Positions 19,500-27,278 of a DNA stretch of 64,000 nucleotides are shown one piece after another. The notes under the pieces were generated by a model. The model ran no database searches. It had not been told where the DNA came from and saw only the letters and a program-made list of their open reading frames with translations. Source of the stretch: Erythrobacter sp. (GTDB lineage Bacteria > Pseudomonadota > Alphaproteobacteria > Sphingomonadales > Sphingomonadaceae); the NCBI GenBank assembly GCA_025698865.1, contig JAILWQ010000006.1, positions 109,250-173,249 on the forward strand, written 5' to 3'. Position 1 is the stretch's first letter; each line of letters begins with the position of its first letter. Position numbers and translations under genes: made by a program.

Positions 19500-20977
19500 C
19501 AATCCATCGCCTTCACGATTTCCTCGACCATCTTCTTGGCATCGGCCAGCAGCATCATGGTCTGGTCCATGTAGAACACGTCGTTGTCGACCCCGGCATA
19601 GCCGACGCCGCCCATGGACCGCTTGATGAAGAACACCTGTTTCGCCTTGTCCACGTCGAACACCGGCATCCCGTAGATCGGCGAGGACTTGTCGGTCTTT
19701 GCCGCCGGGTTCACCACGTCGTTCGCGCCGATGATGAAGGCGACATCGGCCTGGGCGAATTCGGAGTTGATGTCCTCCAGCTCGAACACGTTCTCGTAAG
19801 GCACCTGCGCTTCGGCGAGAAGCACGTTCATGTGTCCCGGCATCCGGCCCGCGACGGGGTGGATGGCGTATTTCACCTCGACGCCCTTGGCCTCGAGGAT
19901 GTCGGCCATCTCGCGCAGGGCGTGCTGGGCCTGCGCCACCGCCATGCCGTAACCGGGGATGATGATGACCTTTTCCGCCTGTTCGAGCATGAAGGCGGCG
20001 TCGGCGGCGCTGCCCTGCTTGTAGGGGCGCTGCTCGCGCGCCTCGCCGCCGCCCGCATTGGCATCCGCGCCGAAGCCGCCCGCGATCACGCTGAGGAAGC
20101 TGCGGTTCATCGCGCGGCACATGATGTAGCTGAGGATCGCGCCCGAGCTGCCGACCAGCGCTCCGGTGATGATCATCGCCGTGTTGCCGAGCGTGAAGCC
20201 CATCGCCGCCGCCGCCCAGCCCGAATAGCTGTTCAGCATCGAGACCACGACCGGCATGTCCGCCCCGCCGATGGGGACGATCAGCAGGAAACCGATCACG
20301 AAGGCGAGCACGGTCAGCCCGACGATCAGCGGCAGGGTCGCTTGCGGTGCGGCAAGCGCGAACAGCGCGGTGAGCACCACGATCGCGGCGAGCGTGCCGA
20401 GATTGATGACGTGCCGCGCGGGGAGCAGGATCGGAGATCCGCTCATCCTGCCGGAGAGCTTGAGAAAGGCGATGACCGAACCGCTGAACGTGATCGCCCC
20501 GATGGCGATGCCGAGGCCCATCTCGACCTTGCTCACCGCCTCGATCCCGCCATCGGGCATCAGCAGGCCGAAAGCGCCGGGATTGAGATAGGCCGCCCAG
20601 CCCACCAGCACCGCAGCAAGGCCGACGAGGCTGTGAAACGCCGCGACCAGCTCCGGCATCGCGGTCATCGCGATGCGGCGGGCGATGGTGACGCCGATCA
20701 GGGCGCCGATGGTGATGGCGACGAGGATCTCGACGATATTGGCGACATCGTGAGTCACAAGCGTCGTCACCACGGCGATCAGCATTCCGACCATGCCGAA
20801 GCGGTTGCCCGTCCGGCTGCTTGCAGGGCTGGAAAGACCGCGCAGCGCGAGGATGAAGAACACGCCCGACACGAGATAGGCCAGCGCGACCCAGGGGTTC
20901 ACCGGCTCGCCGGTCGCGGCGGCGGCGGGCGTCGCCAGCAGCAGGAAAGGCGGGGCGAGAAGGAAGCGACCCATCAT
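19499..20977 (-). CDS. pntB: NAD(P) transhydrogenase beta subunit
   Basis: A 492-residue membrane protein. The N-terminal half has about eight to nine membrane helices (proton channel part of domain II). The C-terminal ~180 residues form the NADP(H)-binding domain III, with PGYGMAVAQAQ, HPVAGRMPGHMNVLLAEA and IGANDVVNPAA all recognisable. With the two alpha subunits it couples hydride transfer from NADH to NADP+ to proton re-entry, supplying NADPH. The start at 20977 overlaps the stop of pntAB (ATGA); a second ATG follows directly. An extra hydrophobic leader (~20 residues) precedes the usual family start. Confidence 0.95.
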   Translation of the reverse strand: MMGRFLLAPPFLLLATPAAAATGEPVNPWVALAYLVSGVFFILALRGLSSPASSRTGNRFGMVGMLIAVVTTLVTHDVANIVEILVAITIGALIGVTIARRIAMTAMPELVAAFHSLVGLAAVLVGWAAYLNPGAFGLLMPDGGIEAVSKVEMGLGIAIGAITFSGSVIAFLKLSGRMSGSPILLPARHVINLGTLAAIVVLTALFALAAPQATLPLIVGLTVLAFVIGFLLIVPIGGADMPVVVSMLNSYSGWAAAAMGFTLGNTAMIITGALVGSSGAILSYIMCRAMNRSFLSVIAGGFGADANAGGGEAREQRPYKQGSAADAAFMLEQAEKVIIIPGYGMAVAQAQHALREMADILEAKGVEVKYAIHPVAGRMPGHMNVLLAEAQVPYENVFELEDINSEFAQADVAFIIGANDVVNPAAKTDKSSPIYGMPVFDVDKAKQVFFIKRSMGGVGYAGVDNDVFYMDQTMMLLADAKKMVEEIVKAMD

Positions 20978-21258
20978 TTCCGCTCCTTCTTCTTGTACAT
21001 CGCCAGCATTCGCGCCGTCACCGCAAAGCCGCCGAAGATGTTGACGCTGGCGAGTACGATGCCGAGCAGCCCCAGCCACTTCGCGCCCGGCACATTGGCC
21101 GCCGCTGCCGCGATCAGCGCGCCAACGATGATGACGGAGGAGATCGCGTTGGTCACCGCCATCAGCGGCGTGTGCAGCGCGGGCGTGACCGACCAGACCA
21201 CGTAATAGCCGACAAAACACGCCAGCACGAAGATCGACAGGATGCTGATAAAGTCCAA
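20974..21258 (-). CDS. pntAB: NAD(P) transhydrogenase alpha subunit part 2 (membrane domain)
   Basis: A 94-residue protein with three to four hydrophobic helices. DFISILSIFVLACFVGYYVVWSV is followed by the conserved TPALHTPLMAVTNAISSVIIVGAL block of transhydrogenase domain II. In alphaproteobacteria PntA is split, and this is the membrane half. TTG at 21258 is chosen: GGAGGGGGAGGAG precedes it and the family starts MDFIS-like; the ATG further upstream would add an unrelated basic leader. It overlaps pntB by four bases. It is separated from pntAA by a fasciclin gene and a terminator. Confidence 0.92.
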   Translation of the reverse strand: MDFISILSIFVLACFVGYYVVWSVTPALHTPLMAVTNAISSVIIVGALIAAAAANVPGAKWLGLLGIVLASVNIFGGFAVTARMLAMYKKKERK

Positions 21259-21330
21259 GACGCCGCTCCTCCCCCTCCAGACTTTGCACTTATTGCAAGA
21301 GCGCCGGGGCAAGTCGAGCGATGATGACAA

Positions 21331-21363
21331 AAGGGCCGCGAACCCCTTGCGGTCCGCGGCCCC
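21331..21363 (-). terminator. Terminator-like hairpin after the fasciclin gene
   Basis: GGGCCGCG-A-ACC pairs with GGTCCGCGGCCC, a 12-base stem with one imperfect pair and a small loop. Read on the reverse strand it is followed by TTTTGTC. It begins 22 bases after the fasciclin stop and lies upstream of pntAB, so it should separate the two transcripts. Confidence 0.7.
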
Positions 21364-21384
21364 TCTTTGGTCAGGTTCAGGCGA

Positions 21385-21987
21385 TCACATCGCCGGGGTC
21401 AGCACGCCGTCGATCACGTGGACCACGCCGTTCGACTGGCGCACGTCGCCCTGCGTCACATGAGCGGTCGAACCGTTCATGCCGGAAATCATGATCCGGT
21501 CGCCCATCATCCGCAGGGTGAGCTTGCCACCCTGGACCGTGGTGAGCATCGCCGTCCCGTTGCCGGCGCGGATGCGCTGCATCAGATCGGCGGCGGTCAG
21601 CGTGCCCGGTACGACGTGATAGGTCAGCACATCGCGCAGCATTGCCCGGTTTGCCGGCTGCATCAGCGAGGTGCGGGTTGCCGCCGGCACCTTTTCGAAT
21701 GCCGCATTGGTTGGTGCGAACACGGTGAACGGTCCGGGACCGCTCAGCGTCTCGACGAGTCCAGCCGCCTTCACCGCGCCGACGAGCGTGGTCAGGTTGG
21801 ACGCCTCCGAGGCGTTCTGCACGATCGTCCGGTTCGGATACATCGCCGCTCCACCAACCATCACAGAAGTGCTGGCCGAGGCGTTGGCGCCCATATCCAT
21901 GTCCGCATCGTCGGACATGGTGGTTTGGCAGGCCGTCAGAGCCAGTGCCGCAGCGGAAGTCGCCGCAATCTTGAAGAAATGTGTCAT
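21385..21987 (-). CDS. Fasciclin-domain lipoprotein
   Basis: A 200-residue protein with a lipoprotein signal (lipobox LTAC, Cys near residue 20) followed by one FAS1 domain. NLTTLVGAVKAAGLVETL, GPFTVFAPTNAAFEKVP (the H1 signature), LTYHVVPG and the GNGTAMLTTVQGG region leading to VHVIDGVL mark the domain. FAS1 lipoproteins are surface or periplasmic adhesion-type proteins. Placement is unusual: the gene sits between the two halves of pntA. ATG at 21987 is chosen over an upstream ATG because it starts the signal peptide. A hairpin terminator follows. Confidence 0.92.
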   Translation of the reverse strand: MTHFFKIAATSAAALALTACQTTMSDDADMDMGANASASTSVMVGGAAMYPNRTIVQNASEASNLTTLVGAVKAAGLVETLSGPGPFTVFAPTNAAFEKVPAATRTSLMQPANRAMLRDVLTYHVVPGTLTAADLMQRIRAGNGTAMLTTVQGGKLTLRMMGDRIMISGMNGSTAHVTQGDVRQSNGVVHVIDGVLTPAM

Positions 21988-22057
21988 GCCAGTCAGTCCC
22001 TCTTTCCTTTCCCGTCGTGTTCTCAACGGGATAGGGCGAGGTCCGTTGCACGATCGA

Positions 22058-23209
22058 TCAGGCGCCGGAAAGCCGCTCGTTCACGATCCTGCCGCCCTTG
22101 GTCAGGCGTATGGCATCACCGATTTCCGCGTCGAGCAAGGGCCTGCCGGCCTCCTTGTCCCAGAAGGCGGAGAGGAAGTTGAACAGATTGCGGGCGTAGA
22201 GCGCGCTCGCATCGGCGGCGAGGTGCCCGGCGGTGTTGGCATAGCCGACGATCTTCACTCCATGCTTCACCACGACCTCGTCCGGCACGGAGCCCTCGAC
22301 ATTGCCGCCCGTCCCGTCTCCCTGCGAGACGGCGAGGTCGAAGATCACGCTGCCCGGTTTCATGCTGGCGATCTGCGCGTCGGAGACGAGGCGCGGCGCG
22401 GGTTTGCCGGGGATCAGCGCGGTGGTGATCACGATGTCCTGCTTCGCGATGTGGCTGCTCACCAGTTCGGCCTGCGCGCGCTGGTATTCCTCGCTCATCT
22501 CGGTGGCGTAGCCGCCCGAACCCTCGCCCTCGATCCCGGCGACGTTCTCTACGAAAACCGGCTTGGCCCCGAGCGACTTGATCTGTTCCTTCGTCGCGCT
22601 GCGCACGTCGGTGGCGGAAACCTGCGCGCCCAGCCGCCGGGCGGTGGCGATCGCCTGAAGCCCGGCCACGCCGACCCCCATCACGAAAACCTTGGCCGCC
22701 TGCACCGTGCCGGCGGCGGTCATCATCATCGGAAAGGCGCGCCCGTATGCGTCGGCGCTGGCGATCACCGCCTTGTAACCGGCGAGGTTGGACTGGCTGG
22801 AGAGCACGTCCATGCTCTGCGCGCGGGTGATGCGCGGCATGAATTCCATCGCCAGCGCTTCGAACCCGGCACCGGCATAGGCATCGACCCGCGCCTGTTC
22901 GCGAAATGGATCGAACATCGCCGCAACCCACGCGCCGGGTTTCGCGCCGGCCAGCGCCAGCGGATCGGGCGCCTGGACGCCCAGCACGATGTCCGCACCT
23001 TCCACCGCCTGCGGGCCGGTCGAGACCTGGGCTCCGGCTTCGGCGAAGGCCGTATCGGAAATGGCTGCCCCCTCGCCCGCGCCCGCCTCGATCGCGAGCT
23101 CCGCGCCCAGAGCGGCGAACTTGCCGACCGTCTCGGGCGTGGCGGCGACCCGGTTTTCTCCGGGCGCGCGCTCCTTGAGGATCGCGATGCGCAGAGGGCC
23201 GGCGCTCAA
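22058..23209 (-). CDS. pntAA: NAD(P) transhydrogenase alpha subunit part 1 (NAD-binding)
   Basis: A 383-residue soluble domain I subunit. LRIAILKERAPGENRVAATPE is the typical N-terminus, and the NAD-binding Rossmann motif GVGVAGLQAIATARRLGA with ATDVR lies near residues 170-195. It binds NAD(H) and works with PntAB and PntB. No ATG suits the conserved start. TTG at 23209 overlaps the stop of the upstream oxidase-subunit gene (TTGA), which supports coupling. The C-terminus matches the split alphaproteobacterial form. The other subunits follow after an intervening fasciclin gene. Confidence 0.93.
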   Translation of the reverse strand: MSAGPLRIAILKERAPGENRVAATPETVGKFAALGAELAIEAGAGEGAAISDTAFAEAGAQVSTGPQAVEGADIVLGVQAPDPLALAGAKPGAWVAAMFDPFREQARVDAYAGAGFEALAMEFMPRITRAQSMDVLSSQSNLAGYKAVIASADAYGRAFPMMMTAAGTVQAAKVFVMGVGVAGLQAIATARRLGAQVSATDVRSATKEQIKSLGAKPVFVENVAGIEGEGSGGYATEMSEEYQRAQAELVSSHIAKQDIVITTALIPGKPAPRLVSDAQIASMKPGSVIFDLAVSQGDGTGGNVEGSVPDEVVVKHGVKIVGYANTAGHLAADASALYARNLFNFLSAFWDKEAGRPLLDAEIGDAIRLTKGGRIVNERLSGA

Positions 23210-23331
23210 CCCGAGATCATCACGACGACGAGGAGCGCGATCACCGCCAGCAGCGGCACGATCCACTTGAGGCTGCCGACGAAGCTGCCGTAGGTTCTGC
23301 CGGCCTTTTCCATGTCGTGAACCGAACTCAT
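23206..23331 (-). CDS. aa3-type cytochrome c oxidase subunit IV-like small membrane protein
   Basis: A 41-residue protein. A short polar N-terminus with YGSFVGSLKW is followed by a single membrane helix of about 20 residues (IVPLLAVIALLVVVMIS) and ends at glycine. This pattern fits the bacterial aa3 oxidase subunit IV family (about 40-50 residues, one helix). GGGGA precedes the ATG. The stop codon overlaps the TTG start of pntAA. Subunits of this family pack against the oxidase core and are not catalytic. No oxidase genes are nearby, so its link here is to the transhydrogenase operon. Confidence 0.8.
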   Translation of the reverse strand: MSSVHDMEKAGRTYGSFVGSLKWIVPLLAVIALLVVVMISG

Positions 23332-23515
23332 GTCATTTCCCCGAATTTTCGCGTATAGGTGTCGATAGTGGTTGCTCTATCGCGTGGCGTCGCCACGCTC
23401 AAGACCACGAAGGCAGCGGCGGGTGAAAGATATTAACCAGATTAAGCCCAGCTTTACCCTTGCACGGTATCCCCTCCGCAAGCCGGACGCTCCGGCAGGG
23501 GAGACCGACTACGTC

Positions 23516-24934
23516 ATGGCGACCAGCGAATCGCGCCTGTTGATGCTTATCGACGACGAACCGGCGCAGAGCCGGCTGGTCACCGCGCTCGCGGCGCGCG
23601 AAGGCTATCGCACGCTCGTCGCCGGCGACTGCGACAGCGCGGTTCAGATACTGGCCTCACCCGAGGGCATGCAGGTCAGCGTGATCCTGCTCGACCAGTG
23701 GGTGCCGGGCGACGACGCCTGCTCGCTGATCCGCCAGCTTAAGGCGCTGCGCCCCGCCGTTCCGGTGCTGATGCTGACCGCCAGCACCTCGCCGCTGCTC
23801 GCGGTGGAAGCGATGCGCGCCGGCGCGACCGACTATCTCATCAAACCCGTGGCGCCAGAGCGCCTGCTTCAGGCCCTGCGCGGCGCGATGCCTCGCGCCT
23901 CGGCCCGGCACGAACTGCGCCCTCTGGCCGAGAAGATGCCGGCGACGCTCGATTTCGACGCGATGGTCGGCACCGCCCCGCCTTTCCGCACCGCGCTCGC
24001 CAAGGCCGCCACCGCCGCGCGCGGGCACGGCCATGCGCTGGTCGAGGGAGAGACCGGGACCGGCAAGGAAATGCTGCTGCGCGCGATGCATGCCTCCAGC
24101 CCGCGGGCCAAGGCGCCGGTGCGCATCGTCAATATCGGCGCGGTTCCGGCAAGCTCGATCGAATCGCTGCTCTTCGGGCACGAGAAGGGGGCCTTTCCCG
24201 GTGCGTTCGAGAAGCAGGTCGGCGCCTTGCAGAACTGCGACGGCGGCACGCTGGTGCTCGACGAGATCGACCGACTGGACAGGTCCTTGCAGGGCCGCTT
24301 GGCGCAGGCTCTCGAAAGCGGCATCGTCCGCCCGACAGGCGCGACCCACGGCTTCAAGATCGACCTGCGCGTCTTCGCTGCCAGCGATGCCAAGCTCGAC
24401 GCGCTGGTCGAACAGGGCGAGTTCTCCGCGGAACTGCGCGACATTCTCGCCGCGACCCGCATCGACCTGCCGCCGCTGCGCGAGCGGACGGCCGACATCC
24501 CGGCGCTCACCCGCTATTTCCTCTCGAACATCGGCAAGCAGCCGGGCCTCATCCACCATTCGATCGCCGATAGCGGGCTGGCCCTGCTCGAGGCCTATGA
24601 CTGGCCGGGCAATGTCCGCCAGTTGCAGGCCGTGCTGTTCCGCGCGGCGGTGTTCTGCGACGAGGAATCGCTGACCGCAACCAGCTTCCCCCAGCTTGCC
24701 GAGCTGCTCGGCGACATGGGAGACCGCGGCGAGAGCCGGCTGCGCGGCCTTGGCGTGATGCTCTACACCGACGATGGCAATCTGCGCCCGCTCGAGGAGA
24801 TCGAGGCCGACGTCATCCGCCTCGCCATCGGCCATTATCGCGGCCGGATGACCGAGGTTGCCCGCCGGCTGGGCATCGGGCGTTCCACGCTCTACCGCAA
24901 GCTTGGCGATCTGGGCATCGACAACGCCGCCTGA
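23516..24934 (+). CDS. Response regulator with AAA+ and Fis-type HTH domains (NtrC-like), atypical GAFTGA loop
   Basis: A 472-residue protein. The receiver domain (~9-120) has acidic residues DD at 13-14, phosphoacceptor Asp60 in LLDQWVPG and Lys110. The AAA+ domain has Walker A GETGTGKE (178-185) and Walker B TLVLDE (245-250). A C-terminal Fis helix-turn-helix, [19 protein letters not shown], is near 445-463. The loop contacting sigma-54 reads GAFPGA (225-230), with proline replacing the key threonine. Sigma-54-type activation may therefore be altered or lost, and regulation through another mode is possible. ATG at 23516 follows GGGGAGA; upstream in-frame sequence lacks domain similarity. 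No cognate histidine kinase is adjacent. Confidence 0.93.
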   Translation: MATSESRLLMLIDDEPAQSRLVTALAAREGYRTLVAGDCDSAVQILASPEGMQVSVILLDQWVPGDDACSLIRQLKALRPAVPVLMLTASTSPLLAVEAMRAGATDYLIKPVAPERLLQALRGAMPRASARHELRPLAEKMPATLDFDAMVGTAPPFRTALAKAATAARGHGHALVEGETGTGKEMLLRAMHASSPRAKAPVRIVNIGAVPASSIESLLFGHEKGAFPGAFEKQVGALQNCDGGTLVLDEIDRLDRSLQGRLAQALESGIVRPTGATHGFKIDLRVFAASDAKLDALVEQGEFSAELRDILAATRIDLPPLRERTADIPALTRYFLSNIGKQPGLIHHSIADSGLALLEAYDWPGNVRQLQAVLFRAAVFCDEESLTATSFPQLAELLGDMGDRGESRLRGLGVMLYTDDGNLRPLEEIEADVIRLAIGHYRGRMTEVARRLGIGRSTLYRKLGDLGIDNAA

Positions 24935-24967
24935 TCGGCTCGCGCCAGGACTTCCCAACGCACCAGT

Positions 24968-26083
24968 TCAGCCCGGCAGATCGGCGAAGTCGGTCAGCGC
25001 GGCATCGCGCAGGCCCCGCCAGACGTTGCGGGCCTGGACCGTCTCGGCGACGTCGTGGACGCGCAGGAGCTGCACGCCCGCATCCATGCCCGCCAGCGCC
25101 AGCGCGATGCTGCCGCCCAACCGCCGTTCGGCCGGAGCCTCGTTCGAGAAGGCGCCGATCATCCTTTTGCGACTTGCCCCGAGCAGCAGCGGATGGCCCA
25201 GCGCATGGAACAGCGGCAGCGCATTGATGAGCGCCGCGTTCTGGGCCAGGCTCTTGCCGAAGCCGAGACCGGGGTCGAGCAGGATGCGATGGCGCGCGAC
25301 ACCCGCCGCCAGCGCCCGGTCGCGGCTCGCGTGCAGCGCGTCGAACACGTCGAACACCACGCTGTCGTACTCCGCGCCCGCATGGAGGTCCTCGCCCCCC
25401 GCGCCCGGCGCGTGCATCAGCACCACCGGACAGCCGCGCGCCGCCACGACCTCGGCGCTGCGCGGATCGTGGGCGAGGCCGGAGACGTCGTTGACCATGT
25501 GCGCGCCGGCGTCGAGCGCGGCTTCCATCACCGCCGCCTTGCGCGTGTCGACGCCGACCGCCGCGCCCATGCCGACGGCGGCCTCGATCGCGGGCACCAC
25601 GCGGGCGATCTCGTCGCCTTCCCACACCGGCTGCGCCTTGGGGCGCGTGCTCTCGCCGCCAATGTCGAGGATCGCGGCCCCGCCCTCGACCATTGCCGCG
25701 GCGTGGTCGCGTGCGGCCCCCGGATCGCCGTGGAAGCGGCCCCCGTCGCTGAAGCTGTCAGGCGTGACGTTGAGGATCCCCATCGCCTGCGGCTGGTCGA
25801 GCCGCACGGTGCGCGCGCCCAGTTGGAGCGGCGGGTGGGCGAGCGTCAGACTGGCCCACTGCGCCTCCGCCTCGGCGCCGACGCTGTCCGGCACCTGCCC
25901 CAGCACCTCGGCCATCGTGTCGGGCGAGGCCAGCCAGCGCTCGATCACCTGCCTATCGCGGCGCAGGATCACGGCGAAGCGGCTGGCATAGACCATCCCG
26001 CCCGCGAGCCGGATCGCATTGCCATGCTCGACCTGCGGGGCGGAGACGAAGCCGGTCGGACGGATGTAGACCCGCTCGCTCAT
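24968..26083 (-). CDS. folP: Dihydropteroate synthase
   Basis: A 371-residue enzyme joining p-aminobenzoate to hydroxymethyldihydropterin diphosphate in folate synthesis. The catalytic core starts at about residue 98 with MGILNVTPDSFSDGG, then DIGGESTRP (~140) and DPGLGFGKS (~275). The core matches a ~270-residue DHPS. The extra ~95-residue N-terminal segment (starting MSERVYIRP) is common in sphingomonad FolP and has no assigned role. The messenger leader has a hairpin that would pair the ribosome-binding region, and a repeated 34-bp element lies immediately upstream. The gene is convergent with the response regulator. Confidence 0.95.
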   Translation of the reverse strand: MSERVYIRPTGFVSAPQVEHGNAIRLAGGMVYASRFAVILRRDRQVIERWLASPDTMAEVLGQVPDSVGAEAEAQWASLTLAHPPLQLGARTVRLDQPQAMGILNVTPDSFSDGGRFHGDPGAARDHAAAMVEGGAAILDIGGESTRPKAQPVWEGDEIARVVPAIEAAVGMGAAVGVDTRKAAVMEAALDAGAHMVNDVSGLAHDPRSAEVVAARGCPVVLMHAPGAGGEDLHAGAEYDSVVFDVFDALHASRDRALAAGVARHRILLDPGLGFGKSLAQNAALINALPLFHALGHPLLLGASRKRMIGAFSNEAPAERRLGGSIALALAGMDAGVQLLRVHDVAETVQARNVWRGLRDAALTDFADLPG

Positions 26084-26113
26084 CGTTCAGCCTTCGCGCG
26101 GACAGGCTGAACG
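26084..26113 (-). promoter_or_regulatory. Hairpin overlapping the folP ribosome-binding site
   Basis: In the folP messenger CGTTCAGCC pairs perfectly with GGCTGAACG across a 12-base loop. The 3' arm ends immediately before the ATG and contains the likely Shine-Dalgarno GAAGG at its edge. Nine contiguous pairs next to the start suggest control of translation initiation. The far arm overlaps the start of the 34-bp repeat. Confidence 0.55.
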
Positions 26114-26139
26114 GTGTTACAGGTGTTACACGGTCCGGA
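26106..26139 (-). repeat. 34-bp dispersed repeat, copy 2
   Basis: This is the second copy of the element at 16760-16793, with the same tandem 9-mer GGTGTTACA x2 and one mismatch. It lies 23 bases upstream of the folP start, within the probable leader or promoter. Its position ahead of folP and of the racemase in the same orientation points to a regulatory role or a REP-like family. Confidence 0.8.
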
Positions 26140-26285
26140 TACCGAAAACAGGCGCTGGCGGCGACGGGCGCGGGCGATGGTCATGCCGCCTGCCTAGCGT
26201 GTCGTTCGCCTGTAGGACAGGGCTTCGCGCCGCCGCTCGCTTGCGCGAGAGCGGATCGAACGATAGTCCGCCATCCGTGCCGACG

Positions 26286-26627
26286 ATGATGCTCCGCAAC
26301 TGGCTGTTCAGGACGGGATTGCTCGCGATCCTGGTCGCCGTGCTGTGCCAGGCGACGCCGTCGGCGCCGATCCCGATCGTGCGCGATCGCGGCTCGGCCT
26401 TCGATGCGACGACGGTGGAGGTCGCCGTCCTTGCGCAGCGCGACGAGGCCGAACGCCAGATCGCGATTCCCCGTCCCGCGCCGCCCCTCGCCGCGGTGGA
26501 GCCGATGCGGCCGCTGCCCGCAATGATGGTCGTCCGACACGACGATCCCCCGCGCCAGACCGGCCCGCCGCGCCTGCGGGTTTTCCAGATCGTCCCTCCA
26601 TCCCGAGGACCGCCCTCCCTCGCCTGA
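26286..26627 (+). CDS. Small exported protein, unknown function
   Basis: A predicted 113-residue protein. A basic N-terminus and hydrophobic segment (RNWLFRTGLLAILVAVLCQA) resemble a signal peptide. The rest is polar and proline-rich, with two half-similar PP-rich stretches, and ends RGPPSLA. Two adjacent ATG codons (26286, 26289) are possible starts and no strong ribosome site is visible. It is divergent from folP. I do not recognise a family. It could be a shadow, but the clean signal-like start and the similarly small neighbour argue for a real gene. Confidence 0.45.
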   Translation: MMLRNWLFRTGLLAILVAVLCQATPSAPIPIVRDRGSAFDATTVEVAVLAQRDEAERQIAIPRPAPPLAAVEPMRPLPAMMVVRHDDPPRQTGPPRLRVFQIVPPSRGPPSLA

Positions 26628-26682
26628 TCCCGCGCGCCCGCCATCGCGGGCGAAAAGCACACGCAAAATCAGGTGACATGAC

Positions 26683-26967
26683 GTGACAATCGAAAAGGCA
26701 GTTTCTGCCAACCCATCCGATCGTTTCGACCGGGTCGAAACGCTACTCAATCTCTATCCCGTGGTGAGCGAGGAGGAGCTTCAGGATCTCAAGCGCTGGT
26801 TCCGCAAGGATGCGAGCGCCTTCGAGGTCGCCAGCATGGCGAGCAAGCAGCCCTCCGGCTATGCACGGTTCCGCGCCGATCACGTCGACCGGCTGACCGG
26901 TTTCGACATGGCGGTGATCGCCGTGGTGGCGGGCGTGATCCTGCTGGCCATCCTGCTGTTTATCTGA
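26683..26967 (+). CDS. Small tail-anchored membrane protein, unknown function
   Basis: A 94-residue protein. A soluble ~70-residue helical domain (VETLLNLYPVVSEEELQDLKRWF, then SAFEVASMASKQPSGYARFRADH) is followed by one C-terminal membrane helix (AVIAVVAGVILLAILLFI) that reaches the last residue. The start is GTG, preceded by AGGTG. The tail anchor and the acidic/basic pattern are convincing coding features. No family is recognised; similar short proteins occur in sphingomonads. A long hairpin follows the gene. Confidence 0.75.
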   Translation: MTIEKAVSANPSDRFDRVETLLNLYPVVSEEELQDLKRWFRKDASAFEVASMASKQPSGYARFRADHVDRLTGFDMAVIAVVAGVILLAILLFI

Positions 26968-27278
26968 TCGGATAAGCGCCCCGCCGCCCGCCGGCCATCG
27001 GCATGGCAGCGGCGGGGCATTTCCGGAGAATTACGTAATATCGGCAGAAACCGCCGAACGTGCCTTAATTGAATCGCAACTTCTTGCGCGAAATATGGAA
27101 AGGTCCGGCCCGACGATTATTCCATTTCGCAAATCGAAGTCGGAACCGGACTGCGCCCTTTACCATCCACCTCGCCACCGATAGTAAAGATAAAGGTCGC
27201 CGCGTTACAGGGGAGCAGCCGGGTTTTTCATTAGGCCCGGCGCATTTGGAACGTTGCCGCCGGATCTGGAGGTTCGTC
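26968..27278. other. Intergenic region between small membrane protein and PilZ gene
   Basis: Of these 311 bases, the left part holds a strong hairpin (26978-27018). The right part is the PilZ leader, with no recognised gene. Frames through it extend the PilZ reading frame upstream but are not preceded by a ribosome site. Confidence 0.6.
26978..27018 (+). terminator. Hairpin downstream of the tail-anchored protein gene
   Basis: A perfect 10-base stem (GCCCCGCCGC / GCGGCGGGGC) encloses a 21-base loop that can form a smaller GCCG/CGGC stem. It lies 10 bases after the stop codon. A T run is lacking (ATTTCC follows), so it may be a weak terminator or a 3' stabilising structure. Confidence 0.5.

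Noticed and set aside
27069..27278. A longer PilZ reading frame starting upstream
   Set aside because: The first 70 residues are basic and lack family similarity, and the GGAGG ribosome site lies just before the internal ATG at 27279.
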